A model generated the notes under the pieces. It had not been told where the DNA came from. It saw only the letters and a program-made list of their open reading frames with translations, and ran no database searches. From Bacteroidota bacterium (GTDB lineage Bacteria > Bacteroidota > Bacteroidia > AKYH767-A > OLB10): a stretch of 64,000 nt of DNA. Position numbers and translations under genes: made by a program. The number at the start of each line of letters is the position of its first letter. The first letter of the stretch is position 1. The DNA is taken from positions 1 through 64,000 of the forward strand of contig JADKJB010000018.1 in NCBI GenBank assembly GCA_016722525.1. Reading direction: 5' to 3'. Below are positions 50,827 through 61,771 of this stretch, one piece after another.

Positions 50827-53800
50827 TTATTCAACTATAATCTTTTCAACTTTTCTTTCACTACCATTAACAACTTCCAGAAAGTAGACTCCCGGAGTTA
50901 TTGCTGAAAGATCCATTTCAGATTGATTTGTTCCTATCGTCGATGTTCCTGATTGAACTATTACATCTTTCCCAAGCAAATTAGTTAAGCGAATGCTGTT
51001 TGTCGTTTCAATTGTAGATTCGAAGGTTATGTTTAAAATCTCATTGGCAGGTACAGGATAGAAGCTGAGTGCTAGACCTTGATTGGTATCATCAGCTACT
51101 CTGCAAGTAAAGGTAACGGCCTTCGAGAAATAACTTGCCGAGCCACATGCATTGTTTCCTCTCACTTTAACTGAACCTGCTGTTGTTGCGAAGTTAACGG
51201 TAACAGCAGTTGATGTTGTTACTAATGTAGTTGAAGTTGAAGTTACTGTTCCATCGTTAATTTTTGCACCGGTAGGAACCGACCACGTGTAAGTGGTTGC
51301 CGTAGCCAAAGGACTTATTGAATAAGGCACCCCAAACTGATTCGCACAGGTGGTACTGGTGCCGCTTATTGCAGTTGCAACGGGTGGTGTGGTTTTTACT
51401 GTTAAGCTGCGCAGTGCACTGGTGCCACAAGCGTTGGTAGCACTCACTTGAATGTTACCGGTTATATATCCGGCAAGAAAATTCGCTGTAATAGCATTGG
51501 TTCCCTGACCCGAACCAACAACTGCAGTTGCAGCATTGAACGACCAGTTATAAGTGATTCCCGAAACTGGTGTGACAGAGTAAGGCACTCCCGAAAGTCC
51601 GCACAAACCCGCTACCTGGCCGGTAACCACACCCGGAGTAGCAGGTGTATTACGAGTAATGGTGAGTGATCTGATCAAACTACTTCCACAAGAATTATTT
51701 ACCGCAACTGTTAAGGCTCCGGAAGCTGTGAATGCTGCCGAATAGCTCACCACAACCTGATTGGTACCTTGTCCGCTGATGATAGTGCCACCTGTTGGTG
51801 GAATCCAAATATAAAAAGAAACTGTGGCTACATTAGTGACTCGATATGTAACGGTGCTTCCCGGACAAACTTTCACAGTTCCGCCAACAGTTGCAATTGT
51901 ACTTGGCATTGAGGGAAGTGTACAATTGATGACAGAAGTTGATTGTGATGAAGTGCTGCTGCAACCGTTACCATCGGTATATGAATAAGTGATGGTGTAG
52001 GGCCCGCCCGCACCTGCCAAAGATGGTGTAAAAGTGTTACCACTTACCCCCGGACCACTGAATGAACCGCCTGCAGGAGTTCCTGTAAGTGTAACTGCTG
52101 CTGCACTAATATTGTAGCTTGTTGCCAGCAAATTAAATGCAATCACAGGTGATGGGTTGGATGTAATGCTTGCTCCAATGGCTGTGTTGGAACATCCGTT
52201 GCCATTAGTGTAGGTATAAGAATACGTGGTGGAAGGACCAGTATATGGATTTGCAACACTATAACTTCCGCCTGCAGGACTACCCGCTAAATTGATAGGT
52301 GAACCCTCACAACCACTCACGTTCGCTGCTGTAACCGTTGGTAAAGGATTTGCCGTAATGGTTGCAGGAGCAGAAGTATTTGAACAGCCATTGGCATTCG
52401 TGTAGAAATAAGTGTATTGGGTAGATGGGCCTGTGTAAGGATTTCCTAAATTAAACGTACCACCGGCTGGACTTCCTGTCAATGTAATGGGTGAACCTTC
52501 GCAACCAACTACATTGTTAGCAGTAACTACAGGTAATGGATTTACGGTGATGTTGGCCGCTGCTGATGTATTCGTACATCCATTACCGTTAGTATAAGTA
52601 TAAGTATACGTGGTGGATGGACCCAAATAGGGATTCAGCTTATTGAAAGAGCCGCCTGCCGGACTTCCCAACAACGAAATAGGCGAACCTGCACATCCAC
52701 TCACATTTGTTGCTGTGACTGTGGGTAAAGGGATCACGGAAATGAAGGCAGAGGCGCTTGTACTGTTGCATCCGAATGGAGTAGTGAGTGTATATGTGAA
52801 TGTGGTTGCTGGTCCTGTATATGGATTGGGTACACTGTATGATGCGATTGTAGTTCCGGGTACCGCAGCAGGAAATCCTGAAAGATTAATTGCTGTGCCA
52901 CTACAACCTGAAGCTCCATTCGCTGTTGGAGTGTTTGGTGTGTTTTGAATGGTAACATTCAAACTTCCTGTGGTACCACTGCAATTGGCATTGGAGCCAA
53001 AAACGGATACTGTTGCTGTTGTAGTTGGTTGTCCGGGAGGAAATGCAATCGTAACCTGAGCTGTACCTTGTCCGTTTGTTATGACTCCACCTGCATTCAC
53101 CGACCAGTTATAAGAAGTAGCATTGGTAATTGCACTTGTAGTGAAAACTATTGGTAGGTTCGCACAATAAGCAGAAGAACCTGTTTGAGGAGCACCTGCA
53201 GCTCCAACCTGGCCGGAGATAGTCAGGTTTGCTCCATTATCGCTTCCTGTCACAACAGGATTAGAACTAACAACACGAATTCTGTAACCGGTTCCGGTTA
53301 CTGTTCCTGCAGGAATTGTACATGCAATTATACCTGATGTAGTTGAAGTCAAACTGCCAATGCTATCGGGATTTGCAAATGAACCTGCAGCATTTGAAAG
53401 TTGAGCCTTGAAAATATTTCCGGCATTAGCCGAACCATTAGTGGTGAAGCTAACGTTGAGTGAAGTACCGGCGCAATAGTTTGTAGTTACAATTGATGAG
53501 GTGGTAATAGTTGAAAATGCACTTGAAGTGATAGTGAAATTGGCATTGCTCATATCGAAGTAAATATTTCCAACAGCTTCCACTTTAATTCTCGCCTGCG
53601 TGGATGCCACATTTGGAACTGAAATACTTTCTGTTCCATCATTGGCTGTGGATGCCACTATTACTGTGGGGAATGTGTTTCCACCGTCAGTGGAAAGTGA
53701 AATTTTTACATTAGCTGTACTGATAGGTGCCGCAGTGGTTCCGCTCACGTTCCAGCTAACAGTTTGAGTTGAACCGCCTGCCCACGATACCGCCGTATTT

Positions 53801-55493
53801 GGTGCCGTAACTGCAAAAGCCCCTCCACCATTAATTACTGAAATTATTACTGTAGTATCAGGATGTGTTACTCCACCACCTGCAGCTTGATTGTCACGAA
53901 CAGTTAAACGGAAATTCATCGTCCGGGCAACATTAGGAAGAATTTCACCTACTGTTGTTACGTTGTTAATGATATCTGAAATTTTTGGAAATGTTCTTGA
54001 TGCAGATGTGGTAGGTGTAAATGGTCGGAATATAGGGGCATTTGCCAGGTTAGCATTCCAAGCTCCTGCAGTTCCTAAATCGTATTGCTCCCAGGAATAG
54101 GTTATCGGATTACCTCCATCATTGGCAGCACCTGTTAAAATAAATGGTGTTGAAATTGGAATGGAATAATTGGCTCCCATACTGGTAACTACCGGAGGGG
54201 TATTACCAGTTGCTGTAGTTGCCGGACACGTATTTCCATTTCCGGTGGTACTGAAAATAACTATTTCGTCGAAACTTTTAGTATGAAAGTAGGCGATACT
54301 ATTTGATGCCAGATTATCACTCCCACATATTCCGGCGTAAGCCATTATGGTAATTCCGCTACCCGGTTCGTAGGCTGCAGAAGCCGCCTGGTTACCACTG
54401 CATGAACCAGTTGAACTGTTGAAAGTGTGATTGCCCGCAAACTGGTGTCCCATTTCATGAGCAACATAATCGATATCAAAAGGATCACCAACAGGGTTGG
54501 AAGAACCTGTAACGCCACGCGCTTTACTTGCACCGCAAACAACACCCAAGCCTGCCACACCACCACCTCCGGTGCTGAATACATGACCGATATCGAAATT
54601 GGCAGAACCAATTACCGTATTGCAATTGTTTATGTTTTCCGTAAGCATGGTGCCGCCATTTCCATTGGTATAAGGATCAGTAGTAGAATTGGTATAAACC
54701 AAAAGGTTGTTGTTGGGAATCAGCACCATTCTGATGGCAACTTCGTTTCATAAACTCCATTAACACGGTTCATGGTGGTAACCATTCCTGCAAGGCCTCC
54801 GGCAACTGTTCCGCCTTTTGTTGCAGTATATTCACCTGTTCCTGCTAGGGCAAGTCGATATGTACGTAACTGTGAACCTATAGAACGCTGCCCCTGAAAA
54901 TTGGAAGGAATTGACTGCTGCAGATCTTCTGAAAGATCTTCGGTTTCACAAGTAAAAGAAGTGGTTCTTGTTACATCTTTTTTGTAATAGCAGATGTATT
55001 CAGTTGTGGTATTGGTACTGTAGGGATCAATAAAAACCTGTCCACGAGGAGATAATAGCATTGCATGAAACCCAATTGGTGTTAGGTCTAGTCGAATGAT
55101 GATCCCGGGGTGTTCGGTATGCATACCCCGCATACGTTTTTATTTCAGGAAATTTAGCAGCCAGATCGGGATGCATTACTACCGATTTATAAATGCTGAA
55201 TGCCTGGGTGCTTCCATCAGGCATTGGCATTTCAAAACCAACCGGTTACTTGTTCTGTAGGCAGATTCTTCAGGAGCCTGAACAAGCAGTTGTTCCAGCT
55301 CTGGCTGATTGAGTTGAAGGATTCGGTAATTCGAAGGAAAGGTATATCGCTCACCTTTAAGTTCTATAGCAGATTCAGGTATATCCTGAAACGCTTTTTT
55401 TTCCGTGCCCTGAGCATTTATCGTCAGGTTGGTTAGCACCAATGAAGCAATTAGCAAACTGCAAAGCCTGCCTTTTAAATTAAGTTTAAACAT
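50827..55493 (-). CDS. T9SS-exported reprolysin-like metalloprotease with Ig-like repeats
   Basis: About 1555 residues. Signal peptide MFKLNLKGRLCSLLIASLVL..INAQ starts at 55493. A propeptide-like region (KSVVMHPDLAAKFPEIKTYA, YRLALAGTGEYTATKGG) is followed by the zinc motif AHEMGHQFAGNHTF (HExxHxxGxxH, bases 54427-54459) and the Met-turn ITIMAYAGIC, as in M12B adamalysin-type proteases. Then come Ig/PKD-like modules, including four short repeats with GSP(I/A)x-x-GSPAGG (52250-52950). A type-A sorting tail (LSFYPVPANEILNITF, LTNLLGKDVIVQS, TPGVYFLEVVNG) ends it. Three indels (about 55205, 55130, 54740) fragment the N-terminus. A -7 box lies upstream. Confidence 0.8.
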
Positions 55494-55536
55494 GTTTATT
55501 TGGATTTTTAAGTTGGTTTGCCCTCGAAATAGTATT

Positions 55537-55544
55537 CAAAGTTA
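55537..55544 (-). promoter_or_regulatory. Promoter TTG-N20-TAACTTTG (minus strand)
   Basis: Forward CAAAGTTA is TAACTTTG on the minus strand, 43 bases before the metalloprotease start. A TTG (forward CAA 55565-55567) lies 20 bases further up, the canonical spacing for this phylum. Confidence 0.6.
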
Positions 55545-55793
55545 CGGCTTATTTATATGCTGTGCAATAGGCATTTTCAAGCATTTGGTCAAACTCAGCA
55601 TAAAGTATGATAAGATTGAATTTTGCTAAACAATGACAACTAATTTCAACTAATAAATTGATATTCAAAAACAAATCTTCGAAACAAATTTTTTTTTGAT
55701 TTGAAGATTTGAGGTATGGTATTTTTTCGATAGGTTTTAAAGAGGAAAATAGCGATAAAAACGAAATTTCTTACAAAATTTAAGAATAACACA

Positions 55794-57058
55794 TCATTTC
55801 TTAACCCGTAACAAAGCAATCGCCTTTTTAACACCTTCCACCAAACGGTCTATTTCTTCAAAAGTATTATAAAACATAAAAGAGGCTCTTATAGTTCCTG
55901 GTATACCTAATCGGTCCATTACCGGTTGTGTACAATGGTGCCCTGTTCTAACTGCAATGCCTAAAGTGTCGAGATACATTCCTGTATCTAAAGCATTAAC
56001 GCCATCAATTACAAATGAAACAACACTTGTTTTAGCAGCTGCTGTACCAATTAATTTAACATGTTCAACTTCCATTAACTTCACTGAGGCATATTTCATG
56101 AGTTCATGCTCATGTTTTTCGGCTGCAATACGATCAATTGAATTTAGATAATCGATGGCCGAACCTATCCCAATCACATCAGCAATATTGGGTGTTCCTG
56201 CTTCAAATTTAAAAGGTATTTCGTTATAGGTGGTTTTCTCAAAGCGAACGGATTGTATCATTTCGCCACCCCCTTGGTAGGGAGGCATTGATTCTAGCAA
56301 ATGAGCCTTTCCATACAAACACCCAACGCCTGTAGGTCCAAACATTTTATGTCCTGAAAAAGCAAAAAAATCACAATCCAATTCCTGCACATCTACGAGT
56401 GTATGTGCAACTGCCTGAGCCCCGTCGACTAAAACCGGTATATTTAAATTGTGCGCTTTGCGGATAATTTCTTTTACAGGGTTTATAGTTCCAAGTGAAT
56501 TGGATGTATGAACGAGGGATATGAATTTGGTTTTGATGAAAGTAATTTATCGAATTCTTCCATCAGGAGTTCGCCGCTGTTGGTCATCGGAATAACTTTC
56601 AGCAAAGCACCTTTTTCTTCACATAACATTTGCCAGGGCACAATATTACTATGGTGTTCCATAGCACTGATAATTATTTCGTCAGCTTTGCCGATAAATT
56701 TTCTCCCATAAGTTGAAGCTACCAGATTGATAGATTCTGTTGTGCCTCTCGTAAAAATTATTTCTTTTTCAGAAGGTGCATTAATAAGTTGCTGAACTTT
56801 TACACGTACATCATCAAATGCCTGCGAAGCTTTTTGACTCAGAAAATGAACACCTCTGTGAATATTAGCGTTGTAATGTTTGTAATATTCAGAAAGTGTT
56901 TGTATTACTATTGATGGCTTTTGCGAGGTTGCAGCATTATCAAAGTAAGCAAGTGGTTTGCCGTATACCTGCTCCAGTAAAATAGGAAAATCTTTACGGA
57001 TTGTTTCAACGTTAAAAAAATTGGATTCCAATAGCTCCTTCGTTTGATCACTTCTCAT
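55794..57058 (-). CDS. sufS: Cysteine desulfurase SufS (one-base frameshift)
   Basis: A PLP-dependent enzyme removing sulfur from cysteine for Fe-S assembly. Start at 57058 (MRSDQTKELLESNFFN). Signatures: YFDNAATSQKP, MEHHSNIVPWQ, the PLP-lysine FFAFSGHKMFGPTG and the catalytic-loop cysteine RTGHHCTQPVMDR, with GxIRASFMFYNT near the end. The frame breaks near 56535, where the run of four As in TCATCAAAACC should be five; the corrected protein reads KTKFISLVHTSNSLGTINPV, 421 residues. It starts 11 bases inside the end of sufD. The 3' end of this operon carries no obvious hairpin. Confidence 0.9.
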
Positions 57059-58358
57059 TTTTATGCAATTTCTCAACAGCAAGATTAAGCAGGTTTTCTT
57101 TCAGCAATTCATTTTTAATATTGTTCAAAACATCACTGGCAAAAGCTATGTTCAGTAAGGCCCTGGCATTTTTTTCTCCAATTCCTCTTGCCCTTAAATA
57201 AAAGAGCGCATCCTCATCTATCTGCCCTGTTGTAGCTCCATGTGTACATTTTACATCATCAGCAAAAATCTCCAGCTGCGGTTTGGTATTCATCTGGGCA
57301 TCGTCCGATAATAATATATTTTTGTTCGACTGATAGGCATTCGTTTTCTGTGCATCTTTCCGGACAAAAATTTTACCGTTGAACACTCCCGTTGCTTTTC
57401 CTCCAATGATGCCTTTGTAAAGTTCATTGCTGAAGCAGTTCGGCATGGCATGATCCACCAATGTGTGGTTATCAACAAGCTGATTGCCATCAAGGATATA
57501 CAAGCCAAAAAGATGAGAAGTGCAGTTGATATCGTTCATTTTAATATGAAGGTTGTTACGCACTAAATCTCCATTCAAAGTAACAGTTACTGTATCAAAA
57601 AGACTGTCGCGTTCCTGGATTGCCTGAGTAAAACTGATATGGGAAGATTTATTAGATTCCAATTGTGCTTTTACCAATTCAACATGAGCATTTTGCATCA
57701 CCACCACTTCAGTCACCGAATTCATGAATCCACAGGCTTCATCATTCAGCGAATGATAACTTTCGCTAATGTTAATTTTTGATCCTTTTTCTGCAACTAT
57801 AAGGTTTCTGATAGATGAGGTATGATCAGGATTTGTTGAAGAATTGATATAAATGATATGAATAGGTTGGGATATTGATTTGCCCTGTTTAATGTGAATA
57901 AAAACACCATCATTCACAAAGGCTGTGTTGAGTGCAACGAAGGGTTCATTTGCTTCAGAAGCAACTTTACCAAGGTATTTATTTACAGTCTCGTTTCCGG
58001 TTACCGAAGACAGATTTTGAATGGTTACTCCGTCAGGTGCGGATGAAGGTGAAGATAGATTTTTATTAAAATAGCCATTTTCAAATACCAATACAAATGC
58101 ATCAGCACCGGCGATTAAAAATTGTGATACCATTTCTTTAGTCACAACACCACTTCCCTGTGCTTTTTTAAAGTCAGGTTTTGCCTGTATTATTTTGCTG
58201 ATGTTGGTATATTTCCACTCTTCATTCCTGGCATTCGGCCAACCTAATCGTTTAAAATTCTCCATGCTCTCCTGGCGGTCAATTCCTGAAAATACACTTT
58301 GATTTTTCGATGCCAATTCAAAAGCCTGTATCACCTCACTCTTATTGTCTGTGCTCAT
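57048..58358 (-). CDS. sufD: Fe-S assembly scaffold subunit SufD
   Basis: An intact 436-residue SufD, the beta-helix partner of SufB in the SufBC2D scaffold. Seen in order: FKRLGWPNARNEEWKYTNIS at the N-terminus, a right-handed beta-helix core (KGSKINISESYHSLNDEACG, NVTEVVVMQNAHVELVKAQL-like strands), and the C-terminal GATTGQIDEDALFYLRARGI with KNARALLNIAFASD, a family signature. No 4Fe-4S cysteines are expected. It overlaps sufS and follows sufC after a 104-base spacer that holds a GCC microsatellite. Confidence 0.9.
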   Translation of the reverse strand: MSTDNKSEVIQAFELASKNQSVFSGIDRQESMENFKRLGWPNARNEEWKYTNISKIIQAKPDFKKAQGSGVVTKEMVSQFLIAGADAFVLVFENGYFNKNLSSPSSAPDGVTIQNLSSVTGNETVNKYLGKVASEANEPFVALNTAFVNDGVFIHIKQGKSISQPIHIIYINSSTNPDHTSSIRNLIVAEKGSKINISESYHSLNDEACGFMNSVTEVVVMQNAHVELVKAQLESNKSSHISFTQAIQERDSLFDTVTVTLNGDLVRNNLHIKMNDINCTSHLFGLYILDGNQLVDNHTLVDHAMPNCFSNELYKGIIGGKATGVFNGKIFVRKDAQKTNAYQSNKNILLSDDAQMNTKPQLEIFADDVKCTHGATTGQIDEDALFYLRARGIGEKNARALLNIAFASDVLNNIKNELLKENLLNLAVEKLHKNEK

Positions 58359-58437
58359 TTACTAAATATTTTTCAATACTATAATGCTGATTTATTTCTA
58401 TTCACAATCGTTACCGCCAAAGTTAGCAGTTCATCCA

Positions 58438-58463
58438 CCGCTGCTGCTACCGCCGCCGCCGCC
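58438..58463. repeat. GCC/GCT trinucleotide microsatellite between sufC and sufD
   Basis: CTGCTGCTACCGCCGCCGCC and the bases around it form a GC-rich triplet run in an AT-rich intergenic spacer, ending at the sufC stop codon. Length variation here would not shift a gene. Confidence 0.6.
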
Positions 58464-59216
58464 TAAACAGCACCCACCTCTTCCTTAATCCAATCATAAC
58501 CTTTCTCCTCCAATTCCAAAGCTAATTCTTTACCACCCGATTTTACAATTCTTCCTTTATACAACACATGCACAAAATCAGGAACTATATAATCGAGCAG
58601 TCTTTGATAATGAGTGATCACCACGAATGAACGTTTACCGTCACGCAATGCGTTCACTCCATTCGACACAATTCGCAACGCATCAATATCTAATCCGGAA
58701 TCGGTTTCATCCATTACTGCAAGCTGAGGCTCCAGCATTGCCATTTGAAAAATTTCATTTCTTTTTTTCTCACCTCCACTAAAACCTTCATAGACTGAAC
58801 GGGTGGTCATTTGTTTATCCATTTCCACCAGTTTCATTTTTCTTTCATCATAATCAGAAAGTCTTTCGAATCTAAAGGCTCAAGACCTTTTGATTTTCGC
58901 ACTTCATTCACAGCGGTTTTTAAAAAGTTTGCATTACTCACACCCGGAATTTCAACCGGATATTGGAATGCAAGAAATACTCCTGCACGTGCTCGATCTT
59001 CTGGCGACATTTCCAATAGATCAACACCGTTATACAGAACTTCGCCTTTGGTCACTTCATAGGCTTCTTTTCCGGCTAATACCGATGCCAATGTGCTTTT
59101 ACCTGATCCGTTAGGTCCCATGATAGCGTGTACTTCGCCCGGCCTAACTTCTAGATTCAAACCGTTAAGGATCGCCTTTTCCTCTACTCTCGCGTGTAAA
59201 TTTTTACAGATAGCAT
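58463..59216 (-). CDS. sufC: Fe-S assembly ATPase SufC (two one-base losses)
   Basis: ABC-type ATPase that drives SufBC2D conformational change. Start at 59216 on ATGCTATCTGTAAAAA. Adding one A to that run of five gives MLSVKNLHARVEEKAILNGL. Walker A is GPNGSGKSTLASVLAG, the Q-loop region is VFLAFQYPVEIPGVS, the signature is EGFSGGEKKRNEIFQ, and Walker B is LAVMDETDSGLD. A second missing A near 58837 (GAAAAATGAAA) separates MMKEK from MKLVEMDKQMTTRS. With both repaired the protein is 251 residues, the normal SufC length. Confidence 0.92.
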
Positions 59217-59246
59217 TTTTTTTTTGTATAATGATGATTTCTAAAT

Positions 59247-59273
59247 AATAGTGACAAGTAACCAGTGACCAGT
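59247..59273. repeat. Left inverted repeat of the four-helix-bundle insert
   Basis: GTGACAAGTAACCAGTGACC with its flanks is the inverse complement, with small gaps, of 59858-59889 (ACTGGTCACTGG and TTACTTGGTCACT). It lies between the sufC start and the four-helix gene's stop. Confidence 0.7.
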
Positions 59274-59296
59274 TTAAACTAAGGATTTGAAATGAA

Positions 59297-59657
59297 TTAT
59301 TTTGCTCTTTGAATAAATCCATTCAAAATTCTGCTAATCTCTTTTACGTTTTCGATAAACAATTTAAATTGGTTATCATCAATATAATTCATATCTCTGG
59401 CAATATATAAGTGAGACCTTGTTTCACCTGCTGAACCAATTGCAACATTTGTAAAATATTTTTTTTGCAACGCAGTGTTACGTTCAAGTCCTTCTGCAAT
59501 GTTAGCCATTATCGATATTGATGAGTTTCGAATCTGATTTTTTAAAGCAAAATCATAATAGAATGATCCTCTGCTTGTTTATTTGGTAAATTTGTTTGTT
59601 CAATATTCTAGCTTTCTTCCAGCCTACCATTTCTTCAAATGATTCAATTAAGGCCAT
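59297..59657 (-). CDS. Four helix bundle protein (23S rRNA intervening-sequence protein family)
   Basis: The N-terminus starts at 59657 (MALIESFEEMVGWKKARILN), and after one indel near 59555 continues YDFALKNQIRNSSISIMANI, AEGLERNTALQKKYFTNVAI, GSAGETRSHLYIARDMNYID and IENVKEISRILNGFIQRAK. The order F-x2-x-x-W-K/Q-KA, LK-QIRR-A-S-I-NIAEG and A-GS-GE-RSHL is the hallmark of the family first seen in rRNA intervening sequences. About 120 residues. Function is unknown; oligomeric helical bundles have been reported for the family. It sits inside the suf operon between sufB and sufC, flanked by inverted repeats. Confidence 0.8.
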
Positions 59658-59800
59658 AAATAAAAGTTTTTGAAAAGTTAATAAAAAATATAATTAATTT
59701 CACTGAATTGTACTTTCGTTATTTTTGACTTCTACCAAACATTAGTCTCTTCCAAACGTTACTGGTCCCAATTACTAGTCACTAAACCGTTACTAAACAC

Positions 59801-59890
59801 TGGTCACTTAACACTGGTCACTGAATACTGGTCACTCTGGTCACGTGGTCACTTGATACTGGTCACTGGTCACTTGTTACTTGGTCACTG
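59801..59890. repeat. TGGTCAC tandem repeats, right arm of the insert
   Basis: Eight copies of TGGTCAC (for example at 59801, 59816, 59828, 59838, 59846, 59860, 59868, 59882) lie within 90 bases between the sufB stop and the four-helix gene. The segment 59858-59889 is the inverse complement of 59247-59273. Confidence 0.8.
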
Positions 59891-59898
59891 AACACTTA

Positions 59899-61344
59899 TT
59901 ACCCCACACTTCCTTCTAAAGAAATCGCTAAAAGCTTCTGCGCTTCTACTGCGAATTCCATGGGTAGCTGATTGAAAACTTCTTTACAATAGCCATTTAC
60001 AATTAAGCCAATGGCATCTTCGGTAGCGATACCGCGTTGATTGCAATAAAATATCTGATCTTCTCCAACTTTTGAAGTGGTGGCTTCATGTTCAACACGT
60101 GCCGATTTATTATTTACTTCAAGATAAGGAAACGTATGTGCACCACACTGGTCACCTAAAAGAAGTGAGTCGCATTGTGAAAAATTACGGGAGTTGTCGG
60201 CTTTTTTATTTATTTTAACTAAACCCCTGTAACTGTTATGACTTTTTCCTCCTGATATTCCTTTTGAGATAATTGTGCTTTTAGTGTTTTTTCCAATGTG
60301 GATCATTTTTGTTCCGGTATCGGCTTGTTGCATATTATTGGTTACCGCAACAGAATAGAATTCGCCAATGGAATAATCACCTTTTAAAATTACACTTGGG
60401 TATTTCCATGTAATGGCGGAACCTGTTTCCACTTGAGTCCATGATATTTTAGAACGATCACCCATGCAGATACCGCGTTTGGTAACGAAATTATAGATAC
60501 CACCTTTGCCCTCTTTATTTCCAGGATACCAGTTTTGCACAGTTGAATATTTAACCTGTGCGTCAGTATGAGAAACTATTTCAACAACTGCTGCATGCAA
60601 CTGGTGTTCATCACGCATGGGAGCGGTGCAACCTTCTAAGTAACTCACGTAGGCGCCCTCTTCGGCAACAATTAATGTTCTTTCGAATTGTCCGGTTCCT
60701 GCAGAATTAATTCTGAAATAAGTAGACAATTCCATAGGGCATCTTACCCCTTTTGGAATATAACAAAAAGAACCATCACTGAATACTGCTGAGTTTAATG
60801 CAGCATAATAGTTATCGGTTGGGGGAACAACTGAACCTAAATATTTTTTGATGAGTTCGGGATGCTCATGAACGGCTTCACTGAATGAACTGAATATAAT
60901 TCCTAACTCAGCCAGTGCTTCTCTGAAAGTTGTTTTCACTGAAACACTATCAATAACGGCATCAACGGCAACATTAGCTAATCGCTTTTGCTCAAGCAAT
61001 GAAATACCAAGCTTATCAAAAGTAGCCCTGATTTCAGGATCTAATTCATCTAAACTATTGAGTACCTTTTTAGGTTTTGGAGCAGAATAATAAATAATAT
61101 CCTGAAAGTCGATGGTTGGGTAATGCACGTTAGGCCATTTCGGCTCTTCCATAGTTTTCCAATGACGAAACGATTTCAAGCGCCATTCCAGTAACCATTC
61201 AGGTTCGTTTTTTTTGTTGGAAATAAATCTAACTGTATCTTCCGTCAGTCCTTTGGGTGCGTTATCCGATTCTATATCTGATACAAATCCCCATTTATAC
61301 TCCGAAGAGGTTACCTCATCCAATAATTTCTGATCGTCAGACAT
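59899..61344 (-). CDS. sufB: Fe-S assembly scaffold subunit SufB
   Basis: A complete 481-residue SufB, the scaffold on which nascent 4Fe-4S clusters form. Signatures: KYKWGFVSDIESDNAPKGL-type N-terminus, PTDNYYAALNSAVFSDGSFC, YIPKGVRCPMELSTYFRIN, GQFERTLIVAEEGAYVSYLE, GCTAPMRDEHQLHAAVVEIV, and the C-terminal GAHTFPYLEVNNKSARVEHE, ATTSKVGEDQIFYCNQRGI. It is the second gene of the operon (64 bases after sufA) and undamaged. A repeat-rich spacer and the four-helix gene separate it from sufC. Confidence 0.95.
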   Translation of the reverse strand: MSDDQKLLDEVTSSEYKWGFVSDIESDNAPKGLTEDTVRFISNKKNEPEWLLEWRLKSFRHWKTMEEPKWPNVHYPTIDFQDIIYYSAPKPKKVLNSLDELDPEIRATFDKLGISLLEQKRLANVAVDAVIDSVSVKTTFREALAELGIIFSSFSEAVHEHPELIKKYLGSVVPPTDNYYAALNSAVFSDGSFCYIPKGVRCPMELSTYFRINSAGTGQFERTLIVAEEGAYVSYLEGCTAPMRDEHQLHAAVVEIVSHTDAQVKYSTVQNWYPGNKEGKGGIYNFVTKRGICMGDRSKISWTQVETGSAITWKYPSVILKGDYSIGEFYSVAVTNNMQQADTGTKMIHIGKNTKSTIISKGISGGKSHNSYRGLVKINKKADNSRNFSQCDSLLLGDQCGAHTFPYLEVNNKSARVEHEATTSKVGEDQIFYCNQRGIATEDAIGLIVNGYCKEVFNQLPMEFAVEAQKLLAISLEGSVG

Positions 61345-61408
61345 CTATTTTTATTTAGACTGATTCAATTTAAGAATTGAGAAATTTTTTTAATTGATTT
61401 TTTGCAGG

Positions 61409-61735
61409 TTAAACAGCGAAACTTTCGCCACAACCACAAGTGCGTGATGCATTCGGATTATTGAAAGCAAAACCTTTTCCATTTAAACCATCGGTAAATT
61501 CTAATTCTGTGCCTACGAGATAAAGAAAACTCTTCTTGTCGCACACAATTTTAATTCCTTTGTCTTCAAATATTTTATCATCGGCTTTCATCTCATTATC
61601 GAAATCAAGAACATAAGTTAAGCCTGAGCAACCACCACCTGCAACTCCAACCCTAACGAAGTAACTTTCATCTCGTTTTTCTTCAGCCCTAAGAATGGCT
61701 AATTTTTCTTTCGCATTATCTGATACTGTAATCAT
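61409..61735 (-). CDS. sufA: A-type Fe-S carrier SufA/ErpA-like
   Basis: Start at 61735 (MITVSDNAKEKLAILR) removes an implausible upstream extension. 108 residues. The three conserved cluster-binding cysteines are Cys36 (GVAGGGCSGLTY), Cys100 and Cys102 (SRTCGCGESF). The family phrase FTDGLNGKGFAFNNPNAS precedes them. It first carries and delivers clusters made on SufBCD. It opens the minus-strand suf operon and has a -7 box upstream. Confidence 0.92.
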   Translation of the reverse strand: MITVSDNAKEKLAILRAEEKRDESYFVRVGVAGGGCSGLTYVLDFDNEMKADDKIFEDKGIKIVCDKKSFLYLVGTELEFTDGLNGKGFAFNNPNASRTCGCGESFAV

Positions 61736-61771
61736 GGTAATAATTCTGATTTTAAGCCTTTTAAGACATGG

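Noticed and set aside
59801..59890. TGGTCAC repeats as a CRISPR array
   Set aside because: The units are only 7 bases with irregular spacing of 8-15 bases, and no cas gene is nearby.
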